A DNA stretch of 64,000 nucleotides from Parcubacteria bacterium C7867-004 (GCA_001189075.1 LFCN01000006.1:620001-684000), one strand, 5' to 3'; counted from the stretch's first letter, positions 1 to 8,212 are shown. Program-made: numbers and translations. The notes: generated from the letters alone by a model not told the origin.

Positions 1-1
1 C

Positions 2-1006
2 GCGAAGCCGAAGGTCTCCAAGAACTCGGCCGGATATGCGCTCTGGGACGTTATAGATGAGAAGACCGGGAAGATGAATCTTGCGAAGCTTATCTGCGGC
101 GCGCAGGGCACCCTCGCACTTACGACGAAGTTCAAACTCCGCCTCGTGCGCGAGCAGGGATACCGCGCGATGCTCATCGTCTTCCTGTCGGATATCAATG
201 TCCTCCCGGAGATCGTACGGAAAGTGCTTCCCTACAACCCCGAGTCATTCGAGTCGTACGACGACAACACCTTCAAGCTCGCCATAAAGTTCCTGCCGCA
301 GATGCTTTCCCAGATGGGACTCGCTCGCGCAACCCGCCTCGGCTTCTCGTTCCTTCCGGAACTCGGGCTTGCTATCCGAGGTGGCGTACCGAAGTTAGTT
401 CTCATGGCGGAGTTCTCCGAGGACACGCATCAGGAGGCGCTCTTCAAGGCGGGACAAGCGAGGGCAGCGCTCGCGCCTCTGGGGCTCCCGATGCGCATCG
501 CACGAGATGAACGCGCCGCCGAGAAATACTGGATCGTGCGCCGCGAGAGCTTCGCGCTTCTCCGGAAGAACTCGCATGGCCTCTATGCCGCTCCCTTTAT
601 CGACGACTTCGTGGTTCCTACGGATACCTATCCGAAGTTCCTTCCCGAACTGAACGCGCTTCTTGCCGAGTACAAGCTCCTCTACACCATCGCGGGACAT
701 ATCGGGAACGGGAATTTCCATATCATCCCGCTCATGGACCTCAACGACCCTAAGGTACGCGGCGTCATTCTCGAGCTCGCACCGCGTGTATACGACCTCG
801 TCATCAAATATGGTGGCACCACTACCGGCGAGCACAACGACGGCATCATCCGTACGCCGTACCTAGGCCAGCTCTTCGGGGACAAGATGGTAGCGCTCTT
901 CGCGGAGACCAAGCGCATCTTCGACCCGCTCAATATCTTCAACCCCGGGAAAAAAGTGGGCGGCACCTTCGCCGACATTGAGCGCGACATGCTCAAGAGC
1001 ATCTGA
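2..1006 (+). CDS. FAD-linked oxidase, C-terminal part (GlcD / D-lactate dehydrogenase type), 5' truncated by window edge
   Basis: The open frame runs in from the window edge (a frame starting at base 2 is open), so only the C-terminal ~334 residues are seen. The start of the visible part (AKLICGAQGTLALTTKFKL) matches the end of the FAD-binding PCMH domain of GlcD/D-lactate dehydrogenase-type flavoproteins. The rest is the FAD-oxidase C domain, with the metal-site-like HIGNGNFH, a GEHNDGIIR segment and the terminal FNPGKK. The family oxidises 2-hydroxy acids such as D-lactate or glycolate and passes electrons to quinone, cytochrome or Fe-S partners. The alternative oxidase 750 bp downstream could be an electron sink, but that link is inference. 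Substrate cannot be told from this part. Confidence 0.85.
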   Translation, partial: AKPKVSKNSAGYALWDVIDEKTGKMNLAKLICGAQGTLALTTKFKLRLVREQGYRAMLIVFLSDINVLPEIVRKVLPYNPESFESYDDNTFKLAIKFLPQMLSQMGLARATRLGFSFLPELGLAIRGGVPKLVLMAEFSEDTHQEALFKAGQARAALAPLGLPMRIARDERAAEKYWIVRRESFALLRKNSHGLYAAPFIDDFVVPTDTYPKFLPELNALLAEYKLLYTIAGHIGNGNFHIIPLMDLNDPKVRGVILELAPRVYDLVIKYGGTTTGEHNDGIIRTPYLGQLFGDKMVALFAETKRIFDPLNIFNPGKKVGGTFADIERDMLKSI

Positions 1007-1064
1007 TTGACAGCTCGCGGACTTCGGCGCAGTGTGTCGGCAGGTGTTCATAGGAGAGCCAGTC

Positions 1065-1712
1065 ATGGCACCAAGATTACTCGTCTTCGCCGACGGAACC
1101 GAGACCGGAGGCGGCTCGGGCTTCGCCAATCTAGTCAGGCGCGCAAGATCTGGCAGCCTCGATGCCACTATCGTGGGGGTCGTTTCAAGCCATGAGAACG
1201 GTGGGGTCAGGGGCTACGCCGACGAATTCAACATTCCTTTCCGGCACATGCCGAAATGGGATCGAACCGAGGACGGCTATCGCTTCCTTGTGCGCTTCTT
1301 CAGCTCCGACTTCGTGGCGCTATCCGGATACACGAAACTTGCCCGCGGTCTCGACCCCCGCACAACGTTCAACATCCACCCAGGCCCTCTCCCGCAGTTC
1401 GGCGGCAAGGGCATGCACGGCGATCATGTGCACGAGGCAGTGCTCGCCGCCTACCAGCGCGGCGAGCTCACGCACACCGAGGTGTGCATGCACTTCGTGA
1501 CGGAGAAGTACGACGAAGGGCCGGTGTTCCTTAGGGTGCGGATCCCTATTCACGAGGACGACACCGTCGAAACGCTTCGTACTCGAGTTAACAGAGCCGA
1601 ACACGAGTGGCAACCAAAGTTCACGCGATTCGTCATGTTGGGTTTGATTGCCTGGGATGGCATAAACCCCAATACGCTCGTGGGTTCGCTCGAATTCAAG
1701 CTGGCGACGTAG
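1065..1712 (+). CDS. PurN-like formyltransferase (phosphoribosylglycinamide formyltransferase family)
   Basis: 215 aa from the ATG at 1065, chosen because AGGAGAG lies 7 nt upstream; an in-frame start at 1032 lacks such a site. The fold is that of 10-formyl-THF-dependent formyltransferases. The catalytic triad is visible: N103 and H105 in FNIHPGPLP and D150 in FVTEKYDEGPV. PurN transfers formyl to GAR in purine synthesis. No other purine gene is in the window, so it may act in salvage or on another amine. It follows the FAD oxidase by 58 bp and ends in its own terminator. Family call is firm, exact substrate is not. Confidence 0.8.
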   Translation: MAPRLLVFADGTETGGGSGFANLVRRARSGSLDATIVGVVSSHENGGVRGYADEFNIPFRHMPKWDRTEDGYRFLVRFFSSDFVALSGYTKLARGLDPRTTFNIHPGPLPQFGGKGMHGDHVHEAVLAAYQRGELTHTEVCMHFVTEKYDEGPVFLRVRIPIHEDDTVETLRTRVNRAEHEWQPKFTRFVMLGLIAWDGINPNTLVGSLEFKLAT

Positions 1713-1740
1713 GAAGCTCCACAGCTTCCTTTTTCTTTTA
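1712..1740 (+). terminator. Rho-independent terminator after the PurN-like gene
   Basis: Stem GGAAGCT/AGCTTCC with loop CCAC, followed by TTTTTCTTTTA. The U-tract has a single C, a form repeated at many other terminators here. Confidence 0.85.
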
Positions 1741-1747
1741 TAGGTCG

Positions 1748-1756
1748 TGATACAGT
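1748..1756 (+). promoter_or_regulatory. Extended -10 promoter of the AOX gene, leaderless spacing
   Basis: TG-a-TACAGT ends 6 nt before the ATG at 1763. With a usual -10 to start-site distance, transcription would begin at or next to the A of the start codon. No Shine-Dalgarno site is present. Confidence 0.6.
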
Positions 1757-1762
1757 ATCGCC

Positions 1763-2458
1763 ATGAACGAAGATTGCTCGGCGCACGAAGCACTGGTAAA
1801 GGAATTGAATGACCCGACTATGCGCGCCGACTACGCGCGGCCGTATGACGGCTACAAAGTCGGGCCGATTGCTGCCGTGCTCGGTTGGCTGCTCGTGACC
1901 TCCGGCACGATTGTGTACGGAAAGAAGCCCTCGTATGGGAAATTCAAAGCGGTAGAGGTTATTGCCCGTATCCCCTATCAGTCCTGGGAAGTCGCAACCT
2001 ATACGCTCCTTACTGGCTTCTATGGAAATGAGAAGCGCGCCATCGAGCTCACGAAGACGAGCGCCTTCTCCCGCCAGGCTCAAGACAACGAGACCATGCA
2101 CGTCGTGGTGATAACCCAGATATGCAAGCGCTTGCGCTGCGTCGGATGGTTCCGGCACATGTTCATACCGCTTGTCTTCGCGTTCTTCTATTTTTGGACT
2201 ATCTATCTCCTCTACATGGTCTCGCGCAAGTCAGCACTCGAGCTGAACTATCTCTTCGAGACTCATGCATACCATCAGTACAGTGAGTTCCTCGCACTGT
2301 ACGGAGAACAATTGCGCGATACCCCGGTCATGTCCGATTTCCTCGTGCTGTACGGCCGCAATGTGCGCAGCGAATACGAACTCTTCGAATCGATACGCAA
2401 CGACGAGCTCATCCACCGCAATCGCAGTATCAAAGAGATCGAGCTTCGGAGGAAATAA
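1763..2458 (+). CDS. Alternative oxidase (AOX/PTOX-type diiron ubiquinol oxidase)
   Basis: 231 aa. The four helices that carry the AOX diiron centre are recognisable: E65 in AVEVIARIP (compare LETVAAVPG), E110 and H113 in DNETMH (ExxH), E166 in YLFETHAY, and E215 with H218 in RNDELIH (ExxH). All six ligand positions are kept. Hydrophobic segments at about 35-50 and 133-153 fit the monotopic membrane attachment of the family. AOX oxidises quinol and reduces O2 to water without pumping protons. In this cell it could serve as a terminal oxidase for the upstream FAD dehydrogenase or as an O2 scavenger; no other respiratory gene is seen. Sequence is divergent from textbook AOX, so substrate (quinol versus other) is inference. 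Confidence 0.8.
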   Translation: MNEDCSAHEALVKELNDPTMRADYARPYDGYKVGPIAAVLGWLLVTSGTIVYGKKPSYGKFKAVEVIARIPYQSWEVATYTLLTGFYGNEKRAIELTKTSAFSRQAQDNETMHVVVITQICKRLRCVGWFRHMFIPLVFAFFYFWTIYLLYMVSRKSALELNYLFETHAYHQYSEFLALYGEQLRDTPVMSDFLVLYGRNVRSEYELFESIRNDELIHRNRSIKEIELRRK

Positions 2459-2487
2459 GAAAAGGCCGCCCGCGTGTGCGAACGACC
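2452..2487 (-). terminator. Terminator of the minus-strand gene at 2493-3163
   Basis: On the minus strand GGTCGTTCGC-ACAC-GCGGGCGGCC forms a 10-bp stem with three G-U pairs, followed by TTTTCTTATTT. It begins 6 nt beyond a TGA at 2493-2495, which supports that TGA as the true gene end. Confidence 0.7.
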
Positions 2488-2492
2488 CTTGG

Positions 2493-3163
2493 TCATTGCT
2501 TGGGAGCCCACCCGATGAGCACGTAGTACTTCTCATTGAGCTCACGTCCGGTCGGACATACAGCCTTCGGTGACCCTCGTAGGCGACAATCGGGATCTCA
2601 TCCGAGTTGCCCGTATGATCCGGATCGTACCGTTCGCCGAGGCACGCGAAGCTAATGTCGCTACGGCCTTCGATGATCTTCGTCACCGGACCGATGAGCC
2701 ACGGCATGCTGGCCATATCGAGGAAGAACTCGCCCTCGTCGAGCGTGTCGTACCCGTCCGCGCCGTACTGCACGGCGCGGAATGGAAAGACCAGTAGTTC
2801 TGCCGAAGAGGCCTTTTCCAGCTCATCGAGCTTCTGGACCGTTCGCGGCACCCGGACATAGCGCTCGACGCGAGAACCGGCGAAAGAACCGGCTTGAACG
2901 CCGGGAAGCTTCATCACCAGTTTCAGGTCCGAAAATTTGTCCCAGAGCTGGATTGCTACGAGCGCGTTGAAGTACGTGAATCGAGTCGGTTTCGGAATCA
3001 CGACCATGCCGGCATAGCCGGCGGACACGTAATTCCGCAACAGCGAAGCGTCCACGGAAGGCGGATGCGAGCTTTGCAGGCTCGGGAGCCCGCGCTTATA
3101 CCACCGGAACTGAACGTCGACCGCAAGCGCTGGAATCGGCGAAACCGACCCGTTTCTCGTCAT
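2493..3163 (-). pseudogene. Unknown protein, reading frame interrupted near its 3' end (frameshift or assembly error)
   Basis: From the ATG at 3163 (GAAGG 9 nt upstream) one frame encodes about 205 residues of coding character. It contains GMVVIPKPTRFTYFNALVA and a later AELLVFPFRAVQYGADGYD, then turns low-complexity and runs on antisense through the AOX gene. In another frame the last stretch reads ELNEKYYVLIGWAPKQ and stops at TGA 2493, directly before a good terminator. A one-base change at about 2545-2590 would join the two. The intact product would be about 223 aa, soluble by eye. I do not recognise the family. It converges on the AOX gene. Confidence 0.6.
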
Positions 3164-3206
3164 GTGCGTAACCCTTCACGTAATCGCATCCTGATGATGC
3201 TCTGTT

Positions 3207-3234
3207 ATTATAACACATATTGTTATACAGCCAA
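3207..3234 (-). promoter_or_regulatory. Promoter of the 2493-3163 gene
   Basis: Minus strand: TTGGCT, 16-nt spacer, TATAAT with an upstream TGt extension. Transcription would start about 37 nt before the ATG at 3163, leaving room for the GAAGG ribosome site. Confidence 0.65.
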
Positions 3235-3373
3235 ACGCGATTCATCTTATCCCCATACAAGGCGTTCTGACTTGCGATTAGGCCGTCTCTGTAGCATAAT
3301 GCCCATAACTCGCAGAACTCCAAATTGCCCCAAGCGTTCGGCATCGGCGAGGTTATCACGTATCACAAGCCAC

Positions 3374-3763
3374 ATGGCAACATGCAAACTATATGTCGGC
3401 GGTATCCCCTACCGCACGACCGAGGATGAACTCCGCACCGCTTTCGAGGAAGCCGGTTCGGTAACATCCGCAAGCATTATCAGCGATCGCATGACCGGCC
3501 GCTCACGCGGATTCGGTTTCGTCGAGATGGCATCCGAGGCTGAAGGCCAGGCTGCTATCGACCGTTGGGATGGCAAGGAGATGGACGGGCGTATGCTCTC
3601 CGTTTCCATGGCTCGCCCTCAGGGCGACCGTCCTCCTCGCGAAGGCGGTGATCGCGGTGGCTTCGGCGGCGGTAATCGCGGCGGAGGTTTCGGCGGCGGC
3701 AACGGCGGTAATCGCGGCGGCTTCGGCGGCGGCGACCGCGGAGGCTACCAGGGCGGATACTAA
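3374..3763 (+). CDS. RRM-type RNA-binding protein with Gly-rich RGG tail
   Basis: 129 aa from ATG 3374. Residues about 4-82 form one RNA recognition motif: RNP2 is KLYVGGIP and RNP1 is RGFGFVEM. Residues about 83-129 are an Arg/Gly-rich tail made of RGGFGGG-like units ending in GGYQGGY. The layout equals that of bacterial and plant glycine-rich RNA-binding proteins, often cold-induced RNA chaperones. It ends in a strong terminator. The upstream ~200 bp is AT-rich and carries the divergent promoter of the 2493-3163 gene; no clear promoter of its own was identified. Confidence 0.88.
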   Translation: MATCKLYVGGIPYRTTEDELRTAFEEAGSVTSASIISDRMTGRSRGFGFVEMASEAEGQAAIDRWDGKEMDGRMLSVSMARPQGDRPPREGGDRGGFGGGNRGGGFGGGNGGNRGGFGGGDRGGYQGGY

Positions 3764-3777
3764 TCCGACCAGGAAAG

Positions 3778-3816
3778 AAGAACGGCCCCTCTCTGAGGGG
3801 CCGTTCTTCTTTTATT
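3778..3816 (+). terminator. Terminator of the RRM gene
   Basis: Perfect 14-bp inverted repeat (AAGAACGGCCCCTC / GAGGGGCCGTTCTT) with a TCT loop and a CTTTTATT tail. It sits between convergent genes and could also act on the minus strand. Confidence 0.85.
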
Positions 3817-4267
3817 CAGTGAGGGGGTCTTCCTTCTTCGCCACCTTCACCTCATGCTTCTCCCCTTCCGCGTACCAGCCGACGAGGTTCGCGAATATCT
3901 GGAGGAATGAGCCTACGGCGGCCAATGCGAGGATGAGGATAACGGGCCACGAGAACGGGGTCGCGTAATACGCGAATACGACGATCGCGGAAGCCCAGAG
4001 TCCGCTGCACCACGGACACTCGATGAGCGACTTCAGGGTCGAACCGATAGTGCCCTCGCCTGAAGCCGCGAACGAATCGCGCAGAATATCAGTGACGTGA
4101 TCGTAAGTTACGAGACGGATGAGTCTCCAGATAGCGAGCGACATCAGCACGAGATCGAGTACAGGAGCGTCGTGCTCGAACCGTCCGGTAGCATACAGCC
4201 ACCAGAGACCGAGACCTATGAGTACGGAGAACGTGACCGAGAAGATGATGTCCCATAGGTATTTCAT
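3812..4267 (-). CDS. DUF1360 family membrane protein
   Basis: 151 aa. Two hydrophobic segments are seen, at about 5-26 and 92-115, with a weaker one near 38-55. The DUF1360 hallmarks are present: AIWRLIRLVTYDHVTDILR, followed by LIECPWCSGLWAS with a CxxC. The family is known from phages and Gram-positive spore-formers (YjcA-like) and has no assigned function; the CxxC may bind metal. It is transcribed away from prmC, with 80 bp between the two starts. Confidence 0.75.
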   Translation of the reverse strand: MKYLWDIIFSVTFSVLIGLGLWWLYATGRFEHDAPVLDLVLMSLAIWRLIRLVTYDHVTDILRDSFAASGEGTIGSTLKSLIECPWCSGLWASAIVVFAYYATPFSWPVILILALAAVGSFLQIFANLVGWYAEGEKHEVKVAKKEDPLTE

Positions 4268-4333
4268 GTTGATGTGGGTAATGGGAAGAGCATATCAGGT
4301 CCGCATTACGATTTGATGAAGAACGCTCCTACC

Positions 4334-4339
4334 TATACT
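4334..4339 (+). promoter_or_regulatory. -10 box of prmC, leaderless spacing
   Basis: TATACT ends 8 nt before ATG 4348, with no Shine-Dalgarno site. The spacing favours ATG 4348 over the GTG at 4342. Confidence 0.6.
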
Positions 4340-4347
4340 GTGTGCCT

Positions 4348-5103
4348 ATGTACGAAATATCCGATAACGAGCGGGCGCTGCTTATCCGCGACAAGTACGC
4401 CGGCGACCCGGACGCTGACCTTTCCGCTGATATCGAGCGCCTTAGCCGGGGCGAGCCGCTTGCCTATGTGATCGGCTGGATCCCCTTCATTGGATTGAAC
4501 GTCCGCCTCGACTCCCGTCCGCTCATCCCCCGCCCCGAGACCGAATGGTGGACGGAGGCCCTCATCGCACATCTGAAAGAAACGTTCGAGGATGCACCGT
4601 TCCGCCTGCTCGATCTCTGTGCCGGTTCAGGCGCCATCGGCCTTGCGGTGCTTTCGCACCTTCCGAACGCAAGCGTCGCATTCGGCGAGCTCGAACCCGC
4701 GCACGCGGACCTCATCCTCACGAACCTCGCGGAGAACAACATCGACGCCTCGCGCGCCGATATTCGTTCGGGAGACCTCTTCATACCTTTTGAGGATGAG
4801 GAATTTGATATCATCGCGACGAACCCGCCCTACGTCCCCCAGACCCGGGAGCTCGAAGCCGGCGTCACCGACTACGAGCCGGGCGCGGCGCTCTTTGCAG
4901 GTGCCGACGGTCTCGACATAATTAGGCGCATAGCTGAGGAAGCTCCGGGACACCTATCGGCTGCCGGAGAGCTCTGGATCGAATGCGACATCGCGAACGC
5001 CGAGAAAGCGAAGGAGCTGCTTGAGATGAACGCGGCGCTCTGGAGCGAGATACGCAACGACCCGTATGGGCGGCCCCGTCTCGTCGTGGGATACTATTCC
5101 TGA
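4348..5103 (+). CDS. prmC: Peptide chain release factor N5-glutamine methyltransferase PrmC (HemK)
   Basis: 251 aa. It methylates the Gln of the GGQ motif in release factors RF1 and RF2 using SAM. A helical N-terminal domain (about 1-75) is followed by a Rossmann methyltransferase domain. The family motif PRPETE is at 61-66, the SAM loop DLCAGSGAIGLA at 89-100 and the catalytic NPPY at 159-162, with the following DYEPGAALFAGADGL. Slightly shorter than the ~280-aa norm. prfA, its frequent neighbour, is not here. Its stop overlaps the next start (TGATG). Confidence 0.93.
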   Translation: MYEISDNERALLIRDKYAGDPDADLSADIERLSRGEPLAYVIGWIPFIGLNVRLDSRPLIPRPETEWWTEALIAHLKETFEDAPFRLLDLCAGSGAIGLAVLSHLPNASVAFGELEPAHADLILTNLAENNIDASRADIRSGDLFIPFEDEEFDIIATNPPYVPQTRELEAGVTDYEPGAALFAGADGLDIIRRIAEEAPGHLSAAGELWIECDIANAEKAKELLEMNAALWSEIRNDPYGRPRLVVGYYS

Positions 5104-5357
5104 TGCAGGAAGAACAAGCGGCCCTCGTCGCGCCTTTCCCCTCTCCGACGGTGCTTTTTACGGGCCTTGATCCCGTACAGGTGATCTCCGTGCTCTTTAC
5201 AGTGTTGTTCATCATCTGGGCGATCTATACGATCGTTACCGCGTACCACTGGCTCCGCTACGGGCATCGCTCAGCGGTAGCAATTCCAGCACTCATCACG
5301 CACGTGGCGGTCTCGGGCTTCCTCGCGCTGTTCGCGGTAAGCGGCATCCGTCCGTAA
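5103..5357 (+). CDS. Small membrane protein, unknown
   Basis: 84 aa with two predicted membrane helices at about 26-48 and 60-80. The start codon shares a base with the stop of prmC (TGATG), so it is probably translated by coupling. It is followed after 3 bp by the PH-domain protein, so prmC, this gene and the next form a tight operon. No recognised domain. Confidence 0.75.
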   Translation: MQEEQAALVAPFPSPTVLFTGLDPVQVISVLFTVLFIIWAIYTIVTAYHWLRYGHRSAVAIPALITHVAVSGFLALFAVSGIRP

Positions 5358-5360
5358 CGT

Positions 5361-5918
5361 ATGGAGGAATTCGAACTTGAAGAAGGAGAGCGCGTAACGC
5401 TCACGGTGCGCAAGCACTGGTTCGTGCTTCTGCTCAGTATGCTCCCGTTCCTGCTTCTGGCGTATCTCCCTACGGTGCTTCCCGGACTCTTTGCCGGATT
5501 CGCGAAGCAGAGCCCTGAACTTCTTGAGCTGCTTAGTACGCTCACGCTCGACAACATGTACGTTCGCCTCTTTCTCGGACTGTGGTGGCTCATGCTTTGG
5601 ATCGGCGCGTTCAATACCTTTACGCAGTACTACCTCAATCACTGGGTGATCACCTCGCACCGCATCGTGCGCATCGAGCAGCACGGGTTCTTCAATCGTG
5701 AAGTCTCAAGCTTCCTGCTTCTCAAGGTGCAGGATGTCTCGACCACCGTCGACGGCATCTTTGCCGACCTGCTCGGGTACGGCACCATCCAGGTAGAGAC
5801 CGCCGGGACCTCCGCGAAGCACTTCGTGATGGACGGCGTTTCAGACCCTCAAGGCATGCGCGACCTCATCATGCGCGAGATAGGCCAGCTGCATACACCG
5901 ACAAATACGGGCGTATAG
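5361..5918 (+). CDS. PH domain-containing membrane protein (bPH2 / YdbS-like)
   Basis: 185 aa. Two hydrophobic segments at about 24-48 and 70-95 are followed by a bacterial PH domain: WVITSHRIVRIEQHGFFNREVSS, then KVQDVSTTVDGIFADLLGYGTI, the signature of DUF304/bPH2. Such proteins are membrane-associated with unsettled function. Last gene of the prmC operon; hisS follows with its own promoter. Confidence 0.85.
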   Translation: MEEFELEEGERVTLTVRKHWFVLLLSMLPFLLLAYLPTVLPGLFAGFAKQSPELLELLSTLTLDNMYVRLFLGLWWLMLWIGAFNTFTQYYLNHWVITSHRIVRIEQHGFFNREVSSFLLLKVQDVSTTVDGIFADLLGYGTIQVETAGTSAKHFVMDGVSDPQGMRDLIMREIGQLHTPTNTGV

Positions 5919-5934
5919 AAAACTCCAGCGGGTC

Positions 5935-5943
5935 TGCTAAAAT
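5935..5943 (+). promoter_or_regulatory. Extended -10 promoter of hisS, leaderless spacing
   Basis: TG-c-TAAAAT ends 9 nt before the ATG at 5953. No Shine-Dalgarno site precedes the start. Confidence 0.55.
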
Positions 5944-5952
5944 CAACCTATA

Positions 5953-7221
5953 ATGAGCAACAAAGACGGCCTCTCCACCGATTCCTATAAGGGCGTGCGC
6001 GATTTCTACCCTGCTGACTGGGGCCGTCTTCAGGCCGCCTTCGGACGCGTCCGCGAGACCCTCTCCTCTTGGGGTTATGAGGAATACCAGGCCTCCCCAC
6101 TCGAGCGTTCCGAGCTCTATGAGAGCAAGGGCAACGAAGAGATCATCCGCGACCAGACCTACAGCTTCGAGGACCGCGGCGGCCGCCGCGTGACGCTTCG
6201 TCCTGAAATGACGCCCACGCTCGCGCGTATGGTCTCCGGCAAGCGCCGCGAGCTTGCATTCCCGCTTCGCTGGTTCTCCATCGGCAATCGCTTTCGGTAT
6301 GAGCGTCCGCAGAAGGGACGTCTCCGTGAGTTCTTCCAGACCGACGTCGATCTCATCGGACTTCCCGAGGGCGAGGCTGATCTCGAGATACTCACGCTTG
6401 CAAGCGCCGTCTTCCGCGCGTTTGGCGCCTCCGACTCGGACTTCACCATCCGCATCAATTCCCGCCCGCTCCTTTCCGCTGCCTGCCGCGCAGCCGGCGT
6501 AACGGACGCTGAAGGCGTGAAGGAATACTGGCTGCTCCTCGACCGCAAGGCGAAGATGTCCCCTGAGGAATTCGATGCCGCCCGCGGTACCACTATCGAT
6601 CCGCTGCGCGCTATTGAGGACGCTACCGACCCTCTCGTAAAGGCGGAGAAGGACAAAGTTCTCGCGATGATCGAGGAGCTCAAGAAGCGCGGCATCGAGA
6701 ACGTGGTCTTCGAGCCCGAGATCGTGCGCGGCTTCGATTACTACACCGGGATCGTGTACGAAGTACAGGACACCAGCCCCGAGAACCCGCGCGCCTTGCT
6801 TGGCGGCGGGCGCTACGACGGACTCGTTGCCATGTTCGGCGGCGATCCTATACCCGCTATCGGTTTTGCGTTCGGAGACGTCGGCCTCATGGACTTCCTC
6901 GCGACCCACGACCTCCTTCCGGCAGCACTTTCCGCACCCGAGCTCTACATCGGTACGCCTTCTCCCTCAGATATTCCTCTCGCCCAAGCATTCGCAGAAA
7001 GCGTGCGCGAACGAGGTATCCGCACCTTCGTTAACCTCGGAGAGAAGCAACTCGGCGATCAGATCCGCGACGCCGTTAAGCGCGGCATCCCGTACTTCGT
7101 CGCATACGGCACCGAAGAAGACAATCGCAAGAGCGTGAAGGTCAAGACCCTCGCGACAAGCGAAGAGGAGGAGGTCAACGTCACCGTCGTCGCGCAGCAT
7201 ATACACGCAAAGAAGAACTAG
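5953..7221 (+). CDS. hisS: Histidyl-tRNA synthetase
   Basis: 422 aa, the normal length. Class II motifs are clear: motif 1 GVRDFYPADWGRLQ, motif 2 FSIGNRFRYERPQKGRLREF, the HisRS-specific VRGFDYYTGIVYEV, and motif 3 with LLGGGRYDGL and AIGFAFG. The C-terminal anticodon-binding domain spans about 325-420. It charges tRNA-His in the cytoplasm. The exonuclease gene follows after 4 bp and is probably co-transcribed. Confidence 0.97.
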   Translation: MSNKDGLSTDSYKGVRDFYPADWGRLQAAFGRVRETLSSWGYEEYQASPLERSELYESKGNEEIIRDQTYSFEDRGGRRVTLRPEMTPTLARMVSGKRRELAFPLRWFSIGNRFRYERPQKGRLREFFQTDVDLIGLPEGEADLEILTLASAVFRAFGASDSDFTIRINSRPLLSAACRAAGVTDAEGVKEYWLLLDRKAKMSPEEFDAARGTTIDPLRAIEDATDPLVKAEKDKVLAMIEELKKRGIENVVFEPEIVRGFDYYTGIVYEVQDTSPENPRALLGGGRYDGLVAMFGGDPIPAIGFAFGDVGLMDFLATHDLLPAALSAPELYIGTPSPSDIPLAQAFAESVRERGIRTFVNLGEKQLGDQIRDAVKRGIPYFVAYGTEEDNRKSVKVKTLATSEEEEVNVTVVAQHIHAKKN

Positions 7222-7225
7222 CGGT

Positions 7226-7804
7226 ATGCGAGAGATAACGTTCGATATCGAAACCGCCAATATCCTTCCGTCGCTCGCGCGCCAAGACGTCACCCGCCTC
7301 GAGCTCGCCGTCGTGGCTATCCATGACTCTCTGACCGGAGAGTTCTCCTCGTACGATAAGAGTGAGCTACCGAAGCTCTGGCCCATCCTTGAGGCTGCTG
7401 ACACCCTCATCGGCTACAACTCCGACTCCTTCGATATTCCCCTCCTCAACCACTACTACCCCGGCGACCTCACGCGCATCAAGTCCGTCGACCTCATGAT
7501 CGAGGTCCAGAACGTGCTCGGCCGCCGTCTCAGGCTTCAGTCCATCGCCGAAGCCACACTCAAGGTTGGGAAGTCTGGCAACGGCCTCGACTCGGTGCGT
7601 TGGTGGCAGGAAGGGCTCTACGACAAGGTCCGTAAGTACTGCATCCAGGATGTGAAGATAACGCGCGATCTCTTCGACTATGCGCTCGAGCACGGAACGC
7701 TCAAATACAAGGATCTCAAGGATATCCGTGACGTGAAGATAAACACGCGTTCCTGGCGGGAACCCAAAGCGCCCGACGCATTCACGCATACTCTCGGACT
7801 CTAG
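7226..7804 (+). CDS. RNase H-like DEDDy 3'-5' exonuclease
   Basis: 192 aa. Exo I motif is FDIETA (D7, E9), Exo II is the D of GYNSDSFDIPLL, and Exo III is YCIQDV with the Tyr-x3-Asp spacing of the DEDDy subgroup (YprB-like predicted exonucleases). All four acidic residues are kept. It likely trims DNA or RNA 3' ends; substrate unknown. Starts 4 bp after hisS. Confidence 0.82.
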   Translation: MREITFDIETANILPSLARQDVTRLELAVVAIHDSLTGEFSSYDKSELPKLWPILEAADTLIGYNSDSFDIPLLNHYYPGDLTRIKSVDLMIEVQNVLGRRLRLQSIAEATLKVGKSGNGLDSVRWWQEGLYDKVRKYCIQDVKITRDLFDYALEHGTLKYKDLKDIRDVKINTRSWREPKAPDAFTHTLGL

Positions 7805-7820
7805 ATTTAATTCGAATTCG

Positions 7821-7829
7821 TGCTATTGT
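7821..7829 (+). promoter_or_regulatory. Extended -10 promoter of the 7867 gene
   Basis: TG-c-TATTGT. A start about 7 nt downstream gives a ~31-nt leader that holds the AAAGGAGAG ribosome site, unlike the leaderless genes nearby. Confidence 0.5.
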
Positions 7830-7866
7830 TTTTCAGGACTACCAACCGCAAAAGGAGAGATGCGCG

Positions 7867-8166
7867 GTGCAGATTCAAATTTCGATCCCGGCAATGCCGG
7901 ACCCCGAAAAGAACAAGCGGCTCGCCACAGAGCTACGCGGTCTCGGGTTCGAGATCACCCCCAGCCAAATGAGCATGCCCCAGGGGACCACGGACGCGAT
8001 GTGCTTTGTCAGTGGCCTGACCGCGGAGCAGGAATCCGAGGAGATGCGGAAGGCCGCATTCATCCTCTTCGAGGTCTGCGGCGGACTCAAGAATGTCGTC
8101 ATGGTGCACAAGGGAAAGAGCCACCTGTTCACACCAGACACCGCTCAACCGGCCTGCGCCGCCTGA
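7867..8166 (+). CDS. Small hypothetical protein with GTG start
   Basis: 99 aa. The GTG at 7867 is preceded by AAAGGAGAG 8 nt upstream; the nearer ATG at 7860 opens a different frame with no coding character. Sequence has MSMPQGTTDAMCFVSGLTA and a C-terminal FEVCGGLKNVVMVHKG. It is soluble by eye and without recognised domain. It stands alone with its own promoter and terminator, like other orphan small genes of the window. Confidence 0.7.
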   Translation: MQIQISIPAMPDPEKNKRLATELRGLGFEITPSQMSMPQGTTDAMCFVSGLTAEQESEEMRKAAFILFEVCGGLKNVVMVHKGKSHLFTPDTAQPACAA

Positions 8167-8174
8167 CGCCCATC

Positions 8175-8206
8175 AGCCCCCGTCATTGCGCCGGGGCTTT
8201 TATTTT
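8175..8206 (+). terminator. Terminator of the 7867 gene
   Basis: Stem AGCCCC/GGGGCT followed by TTTATTTTT. Confidence 0.7.
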
Positions 8207-8212
8207 TACGCG

